DNA of 64,000 bases from Bacteroidia bacterium (GTDB lineage: Bacteria > Bacteroidota > Bacteroidia > Bacteroidales > Paludibacteraceae): the NCBI GenBank assembly GCA_009929375.1, contig SAAO01000008.1, forward strand, positions 1 through 64,000, in the 5' to 3' direction. Numbering within the stretch: the stretch's first letter is position 1; the number at the start of each line of letters is the position of its first letter. A program made the translations under genes and the position numbers. Under the pieces are notes generated by a model. It was given only the letters and a program-made list of their open reading frames with translations, was not told the DNA's origin and ran no database searches. This document shows positions 49,506-58,194 of this stretch, piece by piece.

Positions 49506-50681
49506 ATGAAACACATTTCTTTTGCATTATTATTAGTGCTGATAACAACAGGCTGTGGTGCTGCTCGTAAAGTTGAATTGTCGAACATTGCGAAAGCACA
49601 ATCCACACTTGATTCTGTTTATCGCTATTACAGCGTGCAAAATACCACGCTTTTGAGAGAAACTTTTCCTTTCAATAGCGATTATGCAGCCACTTATCTC
49701 GACAATCAGGATCAGGCCAAACCGAATCCTTATTCATTTCTGTGGCCTTATTCAGGTAGTTTGTCGGCTGTAAGTGCTATTATGATGCATAAAAAAACGA
49801 AGGGTGTGGAAAGTTATCTTACAGCAAAGGTTTTGCCCGGACTGGCACATTATTTCGATACTATCCGGTCGCCTTTTGCTTATGCTTCGTATATCAACGA
49901 TGCACCGCCATCCGATCGTTTCTACGACGATAATGTGTGGCTGGGAATAGATTTTACAGAGTTATATTTGCATACTTCAAAAGCTGAATATCTCGAAAAG
50001 GCCAAGCTTATCTGGAAATTTATCGAAAGTGGAACAGATGAAAAACTCGGTGGTGGTATTTACTGGTGCGAGCAATCGAAGAAAAGTAAAAACACCTGCT
50101 CGAATGCTCCGGGAGCGGTTTATGCGCTGAAATTGTTCGAAGCTACTAAGGATAGCAGCTATTTCAAACAGGGAAAAGCCCTTTACGAATGGACCAAAAA
50201 TACGCTTCAGGATAAAAATGATTATTTGTATTTCGACAATATCGGGCTGAATGGTCGCATTCAGAAACGAAAATATGCTTACAACAGCGGACAAATGTTA
50301 CAGGCGGCAGCATTGTTGTATAAACTCACAGACAAAAAGGAATATCTGGTGGATGCGCAAAATATAGCACAATCGGCGCACAATTATTTTTTCGAAGATT
50401 TCAGTGCTGCTGATGGCAGCAAAATGAAAATCCTCAAAAAGGGCGATATCTGGTTTACAGCCATTATGTTTCGTGGATTTGTAGAACTGTATCATTTGGA
50501 TAAAAACAAAACTTATTTGCAGGATTTTGATAAGAATCTGAATTTTGCATGGAAAAATATGAGAGAACAAAACGGTCTGTTTAACAGCGACTGGAGCGGA
50601 CAAACCAAAGATAAATCGAAATGGTTACTCACACAGTTTGCCATGGCTGAAATGTATGCCCGAATGCCCGAATTAAAATAA
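49506..50681 (+). CDS. GH76 alpha-1,6-mannanase-like lipoprotein
   Basis: A 391-residue lipoprotein. The signal peptide ends at LITTGC, with Cys17 as the lipidation site, so it is anchored in the outer membrane or faces the surface. The fold is an (alpha/alpha)6 barrel. The paired aspartates in FYDDNVWLGIDF, Asp141-Asp142, are the GH76 catalytic residues, and GGGIYWCEQS and YAYNSGQMLQAAALLY are further family segments. It should cut alpha-1,6-mannose backbones such as fungal mannan. It is 19 bases upstream of the GH125 gene, with which it forms a likely operon. Confidence 0.9.
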   Translation: MKHISFALLLVLITTGCGAARKVELSNIAKAQSTLDSVYRYYSVQNTTLLRETFPFNSDYAATYLDNQDQAKPNPYSFLWPYSGSLSAVSAIMMHKKTKGVESYLTAKVLPGLAHYFDTIRSPFAYASYINDAPPSDRFYDDNVWLGIDFTELYLHTSKAEYLEKAKLIWKFIESGTDEKLGGGIYWCEQSKKSKNTCSNAPGAVYALKLFEATKDSSYFKQGKALYEWTKNTLQDKNDYLYFDNIGLNGRIQKRKYAYNSGQMLQAAALLYKLTDKKEYLVDAQNIAQSAHNYFFEDFSAADGSKMKILKKGDIWFTAIMFRGFVELYHLDKNKTYLQDFDKNLNFAWKNMREQNGLFNSDWSGQTKDKSKWLLTQFAMAEMYARMPELK

Positions 50682-50700
50682 ACACTTCAAATAATATTTT

Positions 50701-52206
50701 ATGAAAACACCTTCTCACATGATTAAAAAATGTATGACCATTATGGTTATGAGTGCTTTTGTACTTACGGCGCAGGCTGGCGTACAAAGTTCGAAAAAAT
50801 CGACGCGCTCGAAAAAAGCCGCAAAAACGATTGTGGCCGATAACACACAGGTATATGTGTCGCAGCGTCCCAAACCTGAAAGCCGTCTTTTTGTGTCGAA
50901 AGCAGTGGACGATAAAATTATTGCTATCAAAAAAGTATTGAAAAATCCGCGTCTGGCCTGGATGTTCGAAAACTGTTATCCAAATACCATCGATACTACT
51001 GTGCGTTATTACAGTGCCAATGGCGAAGATGATTCGCTGGTTTATACAGGCGATATTCACGCCATGTGGTTGCGCGACTCAGGTGCACAGGTTTGGCCAT
51101 ATCTCGATTTGGCAAATCAGGATCCAAAACTTAAAAGCATGCTTCGGGGTGTTATTTTGCGACAATTCAAATGTATCAATATTGATCCATATGCCAATGC
51201 TTTTCTCGATCCGCACGATCCGAATCCCGATCATAACTGGATGAGTGATATGACCGATATGAAACCCGAATTGCATGAACGCAAATGGGAAATCGATTCA
51301 CATTGTTATGTGATTCGTTTGGCTCACGAATATTGGAAAGAAACCGGAGATGCTTCTGTATTTGGCGAACAGTGGTTGAGCTCCATTAAACTTACTTTGC
51401 AAACATTCAAAGAACAGCAAAAGAAAGACGGTCATGGTCCTTATGTGTTCCAGCGCAAAACCGAACGTCAGCTCGATACTATGTCCAATGGTGGCAAGGG
51501 ACATCCCGTAAATCCTGTTGGTCTGATTGCGTCTGCTTTCCGTCCTTCTGACGATGCTACAACTTTCCAGTTCCTTATTCCTTCTAACTTTTTTGCTGTG
51601 ACTTCGCTCCGCAAGGCTGCTGAAATTCTGAATTCGGTAAATAAAGATGAAAAACTGGCTGCTGAATGTACTGCACTTGCCGAAGAAGTAGAAACTGCTT
51701 TGCAGAAATATGCTACATTCAACCACCCGAAATACGGAACTATTTATGCTTACGAGGTTGATGGTTTTGGCAATCAGCTTTTTATGGACGATGCCAATGT
51801 GCCAAGTTTATTAGCAATGCCTTATCTGGGCGATGTGAGTGTAAATGATCCTATCTATCAGAATACACGTAAATATGTTTGGAGCACCGATAATCCTTAC
51901 TTCTTCAAAGGTAAAGCCGGCGAAGGAATTGGTGGTCCGCACATTGGTTACGACATGGTTTGGCCTATGAGTATTATGATGAAAGCCTTTACAAGTCAGG
52001 ACGATGCTGAAATTAAAGCTTGTATCGAAATGCTTATGACTACTGATGCCGGTACAGGTTTTATGCACGAATCGTTCCACAAAGACGATCCAAAAAACTT
52101 TACACGTGCATGGTTTGCATGGCAGAATACGCTTTTCGGAGAGTTGATTGTGAAACTTGTTGACGAAGGCAAACTTGATCTGCTCAACAGTATTACAGTG
52201 AAATAA
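50701..52206 (+). CDS. GH125 exo-alpha-1,6-mannosidase
   Basis: A 501-residue enzyme with an N-terminal signal sequence (to about residue 27, AQAG). The GH125 region is clear: FENCYPNTIDTTVRY, TGDIHAMWLRDSGAQVWPY, LDPHDPNPDHNWMSDMTDMK, ERKWEIDSHCYVIRLAH and MHESFHKDDPKNFTRAWFAW. These enzymes release mannose from alpha-1,6-linked ends, completing what the GH76 enzyme begins. An ATG at 50719 is an alternative start. It follows GH76 by 19 bases and is closed by a terminator at 52232. Confidence 0.93.
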   Translation: MKTPSHMIKKCMTIMVMSAFVLTAQAGVQSSKKSTRSKKAAKTIVADNTQVYVSQRPKPESRLFVSKAVDDKIIAIKKVLKNPRLAWMFENCYPNTIDTTVRYYSANGEDDSLVYTGDIHAMWLRDSGAQVWPYLDLANQDPKLKSMLRGVILRQFKCINIDPYANAFLDPHDPNPDHNWMSDMTDMKPELHERKWEIDSHCYVIRLAHEYWKETGDASVFGEQWLSSIKLTLQTFKEQQKKDGHGPYVFQRKTERQLDTMSNGGKGHPVNPVGLIASAFRPSDDATTFQFLIPSNFFAVTSLRKAAEILNSVNKDEKLAAECTALAEEVETALQKYATFNHPKYGTIYAYEVDGFGNQLFMDDANVPSLLAMPYLGDVSVNDPIYQNTRKYVWSTDNPYFFKGKAGEGIGGPHIGYDMVWPMSIMMKAFTSQDDAEIKACIEMLMTTDAGTGFMHESFHKDDPKNFTRAWFAWQNTLFGELIVKLVDEGKLDLLNSITVK

Positions 52207-52231
52207 ATTTACAGAAAATGAATTGCTGAAA

Positions 52232-52265
52232 AAAGGAGTTGTCGGATCGATGACTCCTTTTTTTA
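52232..52265 (+). terminator. Intrinsic terminator after GH125
   Basis: An 8-bp stem (AAAGGAGT with ACTCCTTT) is followed by a T-run. Confidence 0.75.
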
Positions 52266-52345
52266 TTACCTGCTTGCAGACGATTTTCGATATTTGTAAA
52301 ACTTAAATGTCTAAATGCTAAGGTGTTTGTACTGTTTAGATGTTC

Positions 52346-52942
52346 TCAGAATTTGTATCTCGCACCTATACCTGCCAGTATAACAGATTCACCTTTAAAA
52401 TAATTTTGGTATTGTGTTGATAAATTAATTTGCCAGCGATTGGATACCAGATATTTTACATCAACTGATGTAATGACCCCGGCATAAAAAGCACTGCTTG
52501 CATCTACATTCATAACAGTATTCCATAAATCACTCTGTATATTGCGTAAGTATTCATAGTGCGAAAGGGTGTATATTCTGCTCTGATATGCACATGAGAA
52601 ACCAAGACCTGCCGAAAGTTCTAACCGATTAGCAGAAACAACATTCCATGTGGGGATTATTGCCAGATTCATTTGTGCCAGATTGTAATATAAATCTTTC
52701 ATGCGTAGGTCACCAAATGTTTCATTCATTTCACGTACTCTGTTGACGGCAAGCATACCTGTTTCAATTTTGTACGATACAGGACTTTGAGTGTTCCATT
52801 CATAACCAATTGTATAGCCGGCTCCGTTTAGCATGTTGTGCGGAACAAACGCATAGTTCAGTTTTCCATAAAACTCTTTTGTTGCCTGCGAAAAAACTGA
52901 AATAGATGCAAGAAGGAGTAGTGATAATATTGTTTTTTTCAT
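52346..52942 (-). CDS. Putative outer-membrane beta-barrel protein, unrecognised
   Basis: A protein of about 198 residues with a signal peptide (MKKTILSLLLLASISVFSQ). The mature part has alternating hydrophobic strands, ending in the aromatic residue F (IGARYKF), as outer-membrane barrels do. I do not recognise a family. The ATG at 52942 is preferred over 52951 because the signal peptide starts there. It is the last gene of the sigma-led operon, 22 bases after the FISUMP-like lipoprotein. No strong terminator follows. Confidence 0.6.
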   Translation of the reverse strand: MKKTILSLLLLASISVFSQATKEFYGKLNYAFVPHNMLNGAGYTIGYEWNTQSPVSYKIETGMLAVNRVREMNETFGDLRMKDLYYNLAQMNLAIIPTWNVVSANRLELSAGLGFSCAYQSRIYTLSHYEYLRNIQSDLWNTVMNVDASSAFYAGVITSVDVKYLVSNRWQINLSTQYQNYFKGESVILAGIGARYKF

Positions 52943-52964
52943 AAAGATCATTTTTATTTTTTAG

Positions 52965-53840
52965 TCAAAGTATAAAAGGCAATGGTTGAACCAATCTGAC
53001 TTTACATTGATAGGATTTAGGTAAAGAAACAAACCGTACCTCATCAGAGTTTTTTGTAATTTCCAGTGCCCATGCATGATCATTATCCACCTCTGTTGCA
53101 GTCCAGTAATATCCTTTTTCTCCATTTTCCTTTATCTCATTTTGTTCGCAATATCCAAAGAGTCCTAATCCCATTCCATATACATTATCTACCTGTAAAT
53201 TATAACCAGCAAGCTCATTGCCATAAAAAAGTGTGATTAATCCGTCCCAGTGTTGTTTGGTTGCCAGTTTTAAATCAATATTGGGTATGCTAAAAGCCTG
53301 AGCCTCATTCCAAGCAAAATAAGACCCATTATCAAGTGAGTCTTTTGCGTTGTAAATATTGTCAGAGCTACCTGACATCATGTTTTTACGTGTCCACCAA
53401 AATTGATCTATATTATCTGAGTTTTTCCAGGAATATGAATTGTAAATTATGGTTTGCGATTGAATTTGTATTGTATCATGTCTGAAACTATACACAAATT
53501 CACTTCTGTGTACTTCTTTGCAAACCTGATTGATTAATCCATCTTCATTTTTTACCTCAAGGGTTACAATTTTGATGTAATTGGTTTTTGATTTGCCATC
53601 GGCAATAAAGACCGGATTTGTTAACCACGGAGTGTCAAATTGCGATTGATCTTCATCGTAATCCCAGCGGTACTGCAGGTTTTGACCATTTATAGATACA
53701 GAGCCTGTGGCATCGAGAACCCATTTAAACCCGGGAACAAAACCTGTGGTGGAAAAATTCGGAGCAGGATATAAATCATCTTCGTAACATGAGCTAAGCG
53801 AGATGACAGATAGTATGATGATAAATAATTTTAGTTTCAT
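52965..53840 (-). CDS. FISUMP-like lipoprotein
   Basis: A 291-residue lipoprotein. The signal ends at SLSSC, with Cys18 as the lipidation site. The N-terminal half has a PKD-like section (QYRWDYDEDQSQFDTPWLTN). The C-terminal half resembles a FISUMP domain, with FWWTRKNMM near its start and GYYWTATEVDNDHAWALEI and YQCKVRLVQPL at the end. The same domain type occurs in the T9SS protein at 7467. Its role is unknown, probably extracellular. It lies 20 bases downstream of the gene at 53861. Confidence 0.7.
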   Translation of the reverse strand: MKLKLFIIILSVISLSSCYEDDLYPAPNFSTTGFVPGFKWVLDATGSVSINGQNLQYRWDYDEDQSQFDTPWLTNPVFIADGKSKTNYIKIVTLEVKNEDGLINQVCKEVHRSEFVYSFRHDTIQIQSQTIIYNSYSWKNSDNIDQFWWTRKNMMSGSSDNIYNAKDSLDNGSYFAWNEAQAFSIPNIDLKLATKQHWDGLITLFYGNELAGYNLQVDNVYGMGLGLFGYCEQNEIKENGEKGYYWTATEVDNDHAWALEITKNSDEVRFVSLPKSYQCKVRLVQPLPFIL

Positions 53841-53860
53841 TTTTATTTCATTTAAATTTA

Positions 53861-54520
53861 TTATTCGCCGACATTTATGGCAAGTCCAACTAAAACTTTT
53901 AGCCCGAAACCAGGCTCGTTTGTTGCAGTATCGTAATTGACAAATACATTTGCATCTACATAAAACAGATTGTATATTCGCTGTTGAATACCTAAATTCA
54001 GTTCAGGTATAATGTAAAATCCTACGTATGTGTCGTTAGAGCTGTCAATTATTGTTTTGGTAGCTCTTAATAAGTTTGAGGCTTTTATTCCTGTATATAC
54101 TCCGTTGCAATTGTTTCCACTTACTCCTTTTTCAATTTGTCGGGATTTTAAAAAATAGTTTCGAACGCCCGGATCAAAGGAGTTGATAAATACAACGCCA
54201 TCTTTCAAAAGCATAAATTCCTGATTCAGCTCAGCAACAACAGTCCAGTTTTTAGATAATTTGCTCTCATAACCTAATTGTGATAAAATGATACTGAAGT
54301 CATATCTTTCGTTGGGCTTAAATGGCGATACTGCAAATTTGAAAAGTCGTGTTTCGTCACGCAAAAACATGTCAAGTGTCTCATACTTCAGTTTGTAATA
54401 ATCATTTTTGTCAGCAGCTAAACTCTCCACTACAATTGTATCCTGTTGAGCAGATATTACTATATTGTTTAAAACCAAAAGTGTAAATGTGATTTTCAGT
54501 AATAATAAATTTCTTTTCAT
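53861..54520 (-). CDS. Secreted envelope protein of unknown function
   Basis: A 219-residue protein with a signal peptide (ending near VISAQ). The mature sequence is beta-rich with barrel-like strands, and the end (GFGLKVLVGLAINVGE) is strand-like. It is not recognised as a known family. It lies 8 bases downstream of the gene at 54529 and 20 bases upstream of the lipoprotein gene, so it is certainly in the same operon. Confidence 0.6.
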   Translation of the reverse strand: MKRNLLLLKITFTLLVLNNIVISAQQDTIVVESLAADKNDYYKLKYETLDMFLRDETRLFKFAVSPFKPNERYDFSIILSQLGYESKLSKNWTVVAELNQEFMLLKDGVVFINSFDPGVRNYFLKSRQIEKGVSGNNCNGVYTGIKASNLLRATKTIIDSSNDTYVGFYIIPELNLGIQQRIYNLFYVDANVFVNYDTATNEPGFGLKVLVGLAINVGE

Positions 54521-54528
54521 ATAGTTTG

Positions 54529-55152
54529 TTATTTGTTTAATGCGTTTATGCCAATTCCTACCGATAGTGTTGACACTATATTACCCGAATTAAATGCAGT
54601 TGTTTGTGCACGAATATTTAAGTAAATCCTTGAATTTACTTTGGTGATATATCCTGCCGATAAGGTAATGCCCGGCGTAAGATGAAATTCATGATCATAG
54701 TTTATCCAGTTTAAGGATTGTACATCTCCATTGAATGTATAATTGAAATGATAGCCCGAATTAGGCGATATGTTTGATATATAGCCTAATGCTGCACCAC
54801 CTGCCAGATAAAAAGTTCGTTCCCCACTTTTAAATGGTACGATTCCAATTTCGGCAGTTAGGTTCAATCCTGTCTGGTTTTCATATCCGCCATTAATCCA
54901 GCTATTGCCGTTAATTATCCATCCTTCTGCACTTTCGCGGTGAAAAAACCATGGTGAAAGTGTTTTAAGATGCGAAAAACCATTGTTTATCCCCCAGCAG
55001 TCGCCTGACCCTGAAAAGGTATAACCGGTATTTACCGACACTATTCGATGATTGTAACGGCTATCTTCAAAGTCTCCAGCCATTGTATAATTGCAAATCA
55101 GCAAAACAATGTATGTGAATGCGGGTTTAAGAAATTTAGTGGGTTGAATCAT
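54529..55152 (-). CDS. Putative outer-membrane barrel protein of unknown function
   Basis: A 207-residue protein with an N-terminal hydrophobic segment (about 8-25). The mature part has many alternating aromatic strands (AEIGIVPFKSGERTFYLAGGAALGY, ITLSAGYITKVNSRIYLNIR) consistent with a beta-barrel. No family was recognised. Its ATG overlaps the upstream stop by four bases (ATGA), so it is translationally coupled to the DUF4097-like gene. Confidence 0.6.
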   Translation of the reverse strand: MIQPTKFLKPAFTYIVLLICNYTMAGDFEDSRYNHRIVSVNTGYTFSGSGDCWGINNGFSHLKTLSPWFFHRESAEGWIINGNSWINGGYENQTGLNLTAEIGIVPFKSGERTFYLAGGAALGYISNISPNSGYHFNYTFNGDVQSLNWINYDHEFHLTPGITLSAGYITKVNSRIYLNIRAQTTAFNSGNIVSTLSVGIGINALNK

Positions 55153-55997
55153 TTTAAATGTATTTTTATAGGACTATAGCTTGTTCTGATATATATGTTT
55201 TTTGTAAAATTTTTGTTAGTGCTCCGAAATTGCTGGTCGTGGTTTTCATCAAAAATAAATAGTTTGTTAAAGCTGGTTTTGACATCCATATTATATTCTT
55301 TATCAGGTGTTTGTATTTGAATTTCGGCACGTTCTCCGTTTATTCTAAAGTTTTTGCAGTTGTTCAATAGAGATGCGTTTAGCGTACCATAACTCATATT
55401 TAGTGATACATTAGCTTCACAATTATTTATCAATACATTCGATTTTGATAGAGAACCTGTTAACTGACCGGCGATGTTGTTTGTACTAATATCGCTGTAT
55501 TTCAGTTGTATATTGGTTTTTCCGGAGATGTTTTCCAGTTCAAGACGACCAAATGAAATGTGTATTTCTTTAGTGCCTGTTAATTGTTGCAGATTAATAC
55601 TACCATATAAGTTTCGAATATCAAGGAATATTTCTTCCGGAATAATCAGTTCGTAAATAAAGCTTAAATTGCTTTCAATCTTCTGATTAGCGGTTTCGTA
55701 GTAGTTTCTGAGCAGTAGTTTTGAACCTTCTTTCTGGCTGTCGAATCTAATGTGTTTTAAATCCCTGATTGCGGTAGCTTGTTTTTTATGTTTAGCGATA
55801 TAAGTAATTTTTAATTCAATTGTATTTTGAGGTTTAGCACTGACTTTTATAGTCGCCTTTTCTCCCTGAATGAGTAAGGCCTTACAATCCTCAAAGCTAT
55901 ATTCAATAGTTTTTGATGCTTTATGAATAGTGTTTTGCGCTCCTACATTCAGTAGATTCAAACTTATTATAGCGATTATGAATATTCTTTGCTTCAT
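55149..55997 (-). CDS. DUF4097/DUF2807-like adhesin-type protein
   Basis: A 282-residue exported protein with a signal peptide (MKQRIFIIAIISLNLLNVGA). The rest repeats a strand pattern typical of right-handed beta-helix proteins of the DUF4097/DUF2807 type (LDIRNLYGSINLQQLTGTK, ELENISGKTNIQLKYSDIS, NVSLNMSYGTLNASLLNNC). Such proteins are predicted surface or periplasmic adhesins and often sit beside ECF sigma factors. The ATG overlaps the anti-sigma-like gene by four bases. Confidence 0.68.
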   Translation of the reverse strand: MKQRIFIIAIISLNLLNVGAQNTIHKASKTIEYSFEDCKALLIQGEKATIKVSAKPQNTIELKITYIAKHKKQATAIRDLKHIRFDSQKEGSKLLLRNYYETANQKIESNLSFIYELIIPEEIFLDIRNLYGSINLQQLTGTKEIHISFGRLELENISGKTNIQLKYSDISTNNIAGQLTGSLSKSNVLINNCEANVSLNMSYGTLNASLLNNCKNFRINGERAEIQIQTPDKEYNMDVKTSFNKLFIFDENHDQQFRSTNKNFTKNIYIRTSYSPIKIHLK

Positions 55998-56584
55998 GAT
56001 TGAATGAGTATTATCATGTCCTGAAGTGTGGCCGATTTTAGATTTTCAATTTTTACTATTGACTGAATCATTTCGGGGGAATCACCAAACTGTTGAATAG
56101 CCCGATTAAGTTGTGCCTCTTCTGCTTTCAACTCTTCGTACAATTGCATGAGTTCTTTAAAACGACTTTCTTCGCAGGCAGGCATTTGTGTTGAGCAATA
56201 TGTTTGTATTTCGGCAATTGCAGCCTCTTCCAGATCATTTTCAGAAATACTGTGCTTTTGTGTGATAGTAGCTATGTACTTGTCTTTTCTAAACTGCTGA
56301 ACCATAATTGTTGAGGTTATTATGACTACTGCAATGGAGGCTGCAACGTACAGGTATTTGAAGTTAATTGTTTTTTTGCTGTGAAGATTAGAAGAAATCT
56401 TTTCCCATGTCGCTAAATCCGGATAATGCACTGGAAGTTCACAGAGACAGTTTGATAGCTTTGATTCAAAATCAAGTTTCTCCTCAATTTTTCTCCAAAC
56501 GTCTTCGTCAGGCTGATGCAAATACAGTCTTTTGTTCCAGTCAATATTTTTATTTTTTTGTGGCATATTCTGAAGTGTATTCAT
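55994..56584 (-). CDS. Membrane anti-sigma factor candidate
   Basis: A 196-residue protein with one membrane helix near residues 79-99 (YVAASIAVVIITSTIMV). The short cytoplasmic part is N-terminal (DEDVWRKIEEKLDFESKL) and the outer part is a helical, charged domain (SRFKELMQLYEELKAEEAQL) that may form a coiled coil. It lacks a zinc-binding HxxxCxxC motif and is not FecR-like. Position is the main evidence: its start lies inside the 3' end of the ECF sigma gene (35-base overlap), the usual arrangement of a sigma and its anti-sigma. Confidence 0.65.
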   Translation of the reverse strand: MNTLQNMPQKNKNIDWNKRLYLHQPDEDVWRKIEEKLDFESKLSNCLCELPVHYPDLATWEKISSNLHSKKTINFKYLYVAASIAVVIITSTIMVQQFRKDKYIATITQKHSISENDLEEAAIAEIQTYCSTQMPACEESRFKELMQLYEELKAEEAQLNRAIQQFGDSPEMIQSIVKIENLKSATLQDMIILIQS

Positions 56585-57107
56585 TTAACGACTTTCGCAA
56601 TAATTTCTTTGCGTAATTCAACTGTGATTTTGATGTCCCTTCTGAAATGTTTAGTATTTCGGCTACCTCTTTATGTTTATAACCTTCAATCTCTATCAGC
56701 ATAAAAACTAATCTGTTACCTTTTGGTAACGACCGAATTGCTTCATCGAGCTGTATGGCTGTGAAATTGAAATCAGGTAATGTTTCATCGTTTATCTCGC
56801 TTGCATCCGTAAAAGTTATTTTACTTCTTTCCCGCATTTTCCGGATAGCTGTTCGTACAACAATCGTTCGGATCCAACCTGCGAGCCGTTCAGGATCATT
56901 AAGGTCGGCAATAGTTTGGAATATGGTTATAAAGGCATCCTGTAATACATCATTTGCATGCTCTCTGTCGTTGAACATTCGAAACAATATTGAGTACATT
57001 GTTGTCGAGAATTTATCGTACAGCGCTTTCTGATGCATTCTGGAGTTTTTTACACAGCCAGTCACCAATTCGCTATTTGACAATTTCATTTCCCGTTTTA
57101 AATTCAT
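56550..57107 (-). CDS. ECF sigma factor (sigma-70 family)
   Basis: A small sigma factor of about 185 residues. Region 2 contains HQKALYDKFSTTMYSILFRMFNDREHANDVLQDAFITIF and GWIRTIVVRTAIRKMRERSK. Region 4 has RSLPKGNRLVFMLIEIEGYKHKEVAEILNISEGTSKSQLNYAKKLLRKSL. The ATG at 57107 (MNLKREMKLSN) is chosen over 57197, whose extra 30 residues are hydrophobic and unlike a sigma factor. It is the first gene of a seven-gene minus-strand operon. A TAACTTTG -7 motif on the minus strand at 57184-57177 supports this start. Confidence 0.9.
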   Translation of the reverse strand: MNLKREMKLSNSELVTGCVKNSRMHQKALYDKFSTTMYSILFRMFNDREHANDVLQDAFITIFQTIADLNDPERLAGWIRTIVVRTAIRKMRERSKITFTDASEINDETLPDFNFTAIQLDEAIRSLPKGNRLVFMLIEIEGYKHKEVAEILNISEGTSKSQLNYAKKLLRKSLNEYTSEYATKK

Positions 57108-57176
57108 GTTCTGACTGTAAGTGCTAATTAAGATGAAAAAGGTTGGAAAGTAGTATGAAATATTAATTATTAACCG

Positions 57177-57184
57177 CAAAGTTA
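57177..57184 (-). promoter_or_regulatory. Candidate -7 element for the minus-strand sigma operon
   Basis: The minus strand reads TAACTTTG, matching TAnnTTTG, 70 bases before the start at 57107. No TTTG was found at -33. Confidence 0.4.
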
Positions 57185-57267
57185 ATTTAAAAAACAATAA
57201 GAATGTTCACATTGTTATCTGTTGTTGTGAGTCGTTCAGTTTTTTTAGTGGAATACAAAAAATAGTT

Positions 57268-57275
57268 TATATTTG
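57268..57275 (+). promoter_or_regulatory. Candidate -7 element for the plus-strand sigma gene
   Basis: TATATTTG matches TAnnTTTG, 79 bases before the ATG at 57354. The two divergent sigma genes share this 246-base intergenic region. Confidence 0.4.
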
Positions 57276-57353
57276 TACTTTCATTCGAATTGGCAGTTCT
57301 ACTGATTTTTTCGAATGAGCGAACAATTTGAATGTTAATCTCTTGCTGTACTA

Positions 57354-57938
57354 ATGACGGAAAAGGAGTATATTTTACAATTGCAGAATGGCTCAAACGA
57401 GGCATTCGAATTTTTGTATAATACATATTCGCCAAGGCTTTATGGTTTTGTATTAAAGCTTACACATTCGTCGGATATGGCCGACGAGGTAGTGCAGGAG
57501 ACTTTTATAAAGATTTGGGAAAACCGCGGGACTATCATTCCCGAACTTTCGTTTAAATCCTATGTGTTTATGATTGCGCGTAATCATGTGATCAATGTGT
57601 TTCGCCGTCAGACAGTAATTACCAATCTCGAAGAGTATAAGGAATATCAGAACGATATTTCACTGAGTGAAAATAATTCGGAGAAACAGACTGAAGCAAA
57701 CGACTTAAAAGCATATATCGAAAAAGCTAAAAAACACCTGACGCCCCGTCAGCTTCAGATCTTTGAACTTAGTAAGGAAAAAGGTTTGTCGAATCAGGAA
57801 ATTGCCGACCTGCTTAAAATTTCCAAACAATCAGTCAAGAATCAGCTTTCAGCCTCATTACATACACTTCAATCCTATTTTAATACCCGAATGTGGTTGC
57901 TGCTTCCACTGCTTTATTATTATTTCAACGAACAATAA
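57354..57938 (+). CDS. ECF sigma factor, likely partner of FecR and SusC
   Basis: A 194-residue sigma factor. Region 2 has NEAFEFLYNTYSPRLYGFVLKLT, DMADEVVQETFIKIWENR and SYVFMIARNHVINVFRR. Region 4 has LTPRQLQIFELSKEKGLSNQEIADLLKISKQSVKNQLSASLHTL. Downstream lie a FecR-type anti-sigma and a SusC receptor that carries an STN domain, the three parts of a transenvelope signalling system in which substrate binding outside releases the sigma factor inside. It starts divergently from the other ECF sigma gene. Confidence 0.94.
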   Translation: MTEKEYILQLQNGSNEAFEFLYNTYSPRLYGFVLKLTHSSDMADEVVQETFIKIWENRGTIIPELSFKSYVFMIARNHVINVFRRQTVITNLEEYKEYQNDISLSENNSEKQTEANDLKAYIEKAKKHLTPRQLQIFELSKEKGLSNQEIADLLKISKQSVKNQLSASLHTLQSYFNTRMWLLLPLLYYYFNEQ

Positions 57939-58194
57939 AGTGCATATTAAACCACTTATTTGTTTCTGATTGCTATTGATTCACAGGGTTTTATTTTCGT
58001 TCTGTTTAGCCTGAAGCCTGCCCCTTATCTGAAATTTTCATGAGAAATTTCTTTACAGCGTAAAAAGATTTTTTTGTAAAACATCAAAAATTTATGGTAC
58101 GTTTCGGATATGAAATTGTATTAGCCTGTAAGTACACAAATTTATTGTGACTGCAAACACAATTTCTTAATTAAAAATCTTAAAATCAATTCTC

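Noticed and set aside
57108-57197. Longer N-terminus for the minus-strand ECF sigma factor
   Set aside because: The extension is hydrophobic and overlaps the TAACTTTG promoter motif, so the ATG at 57107 is preferred.
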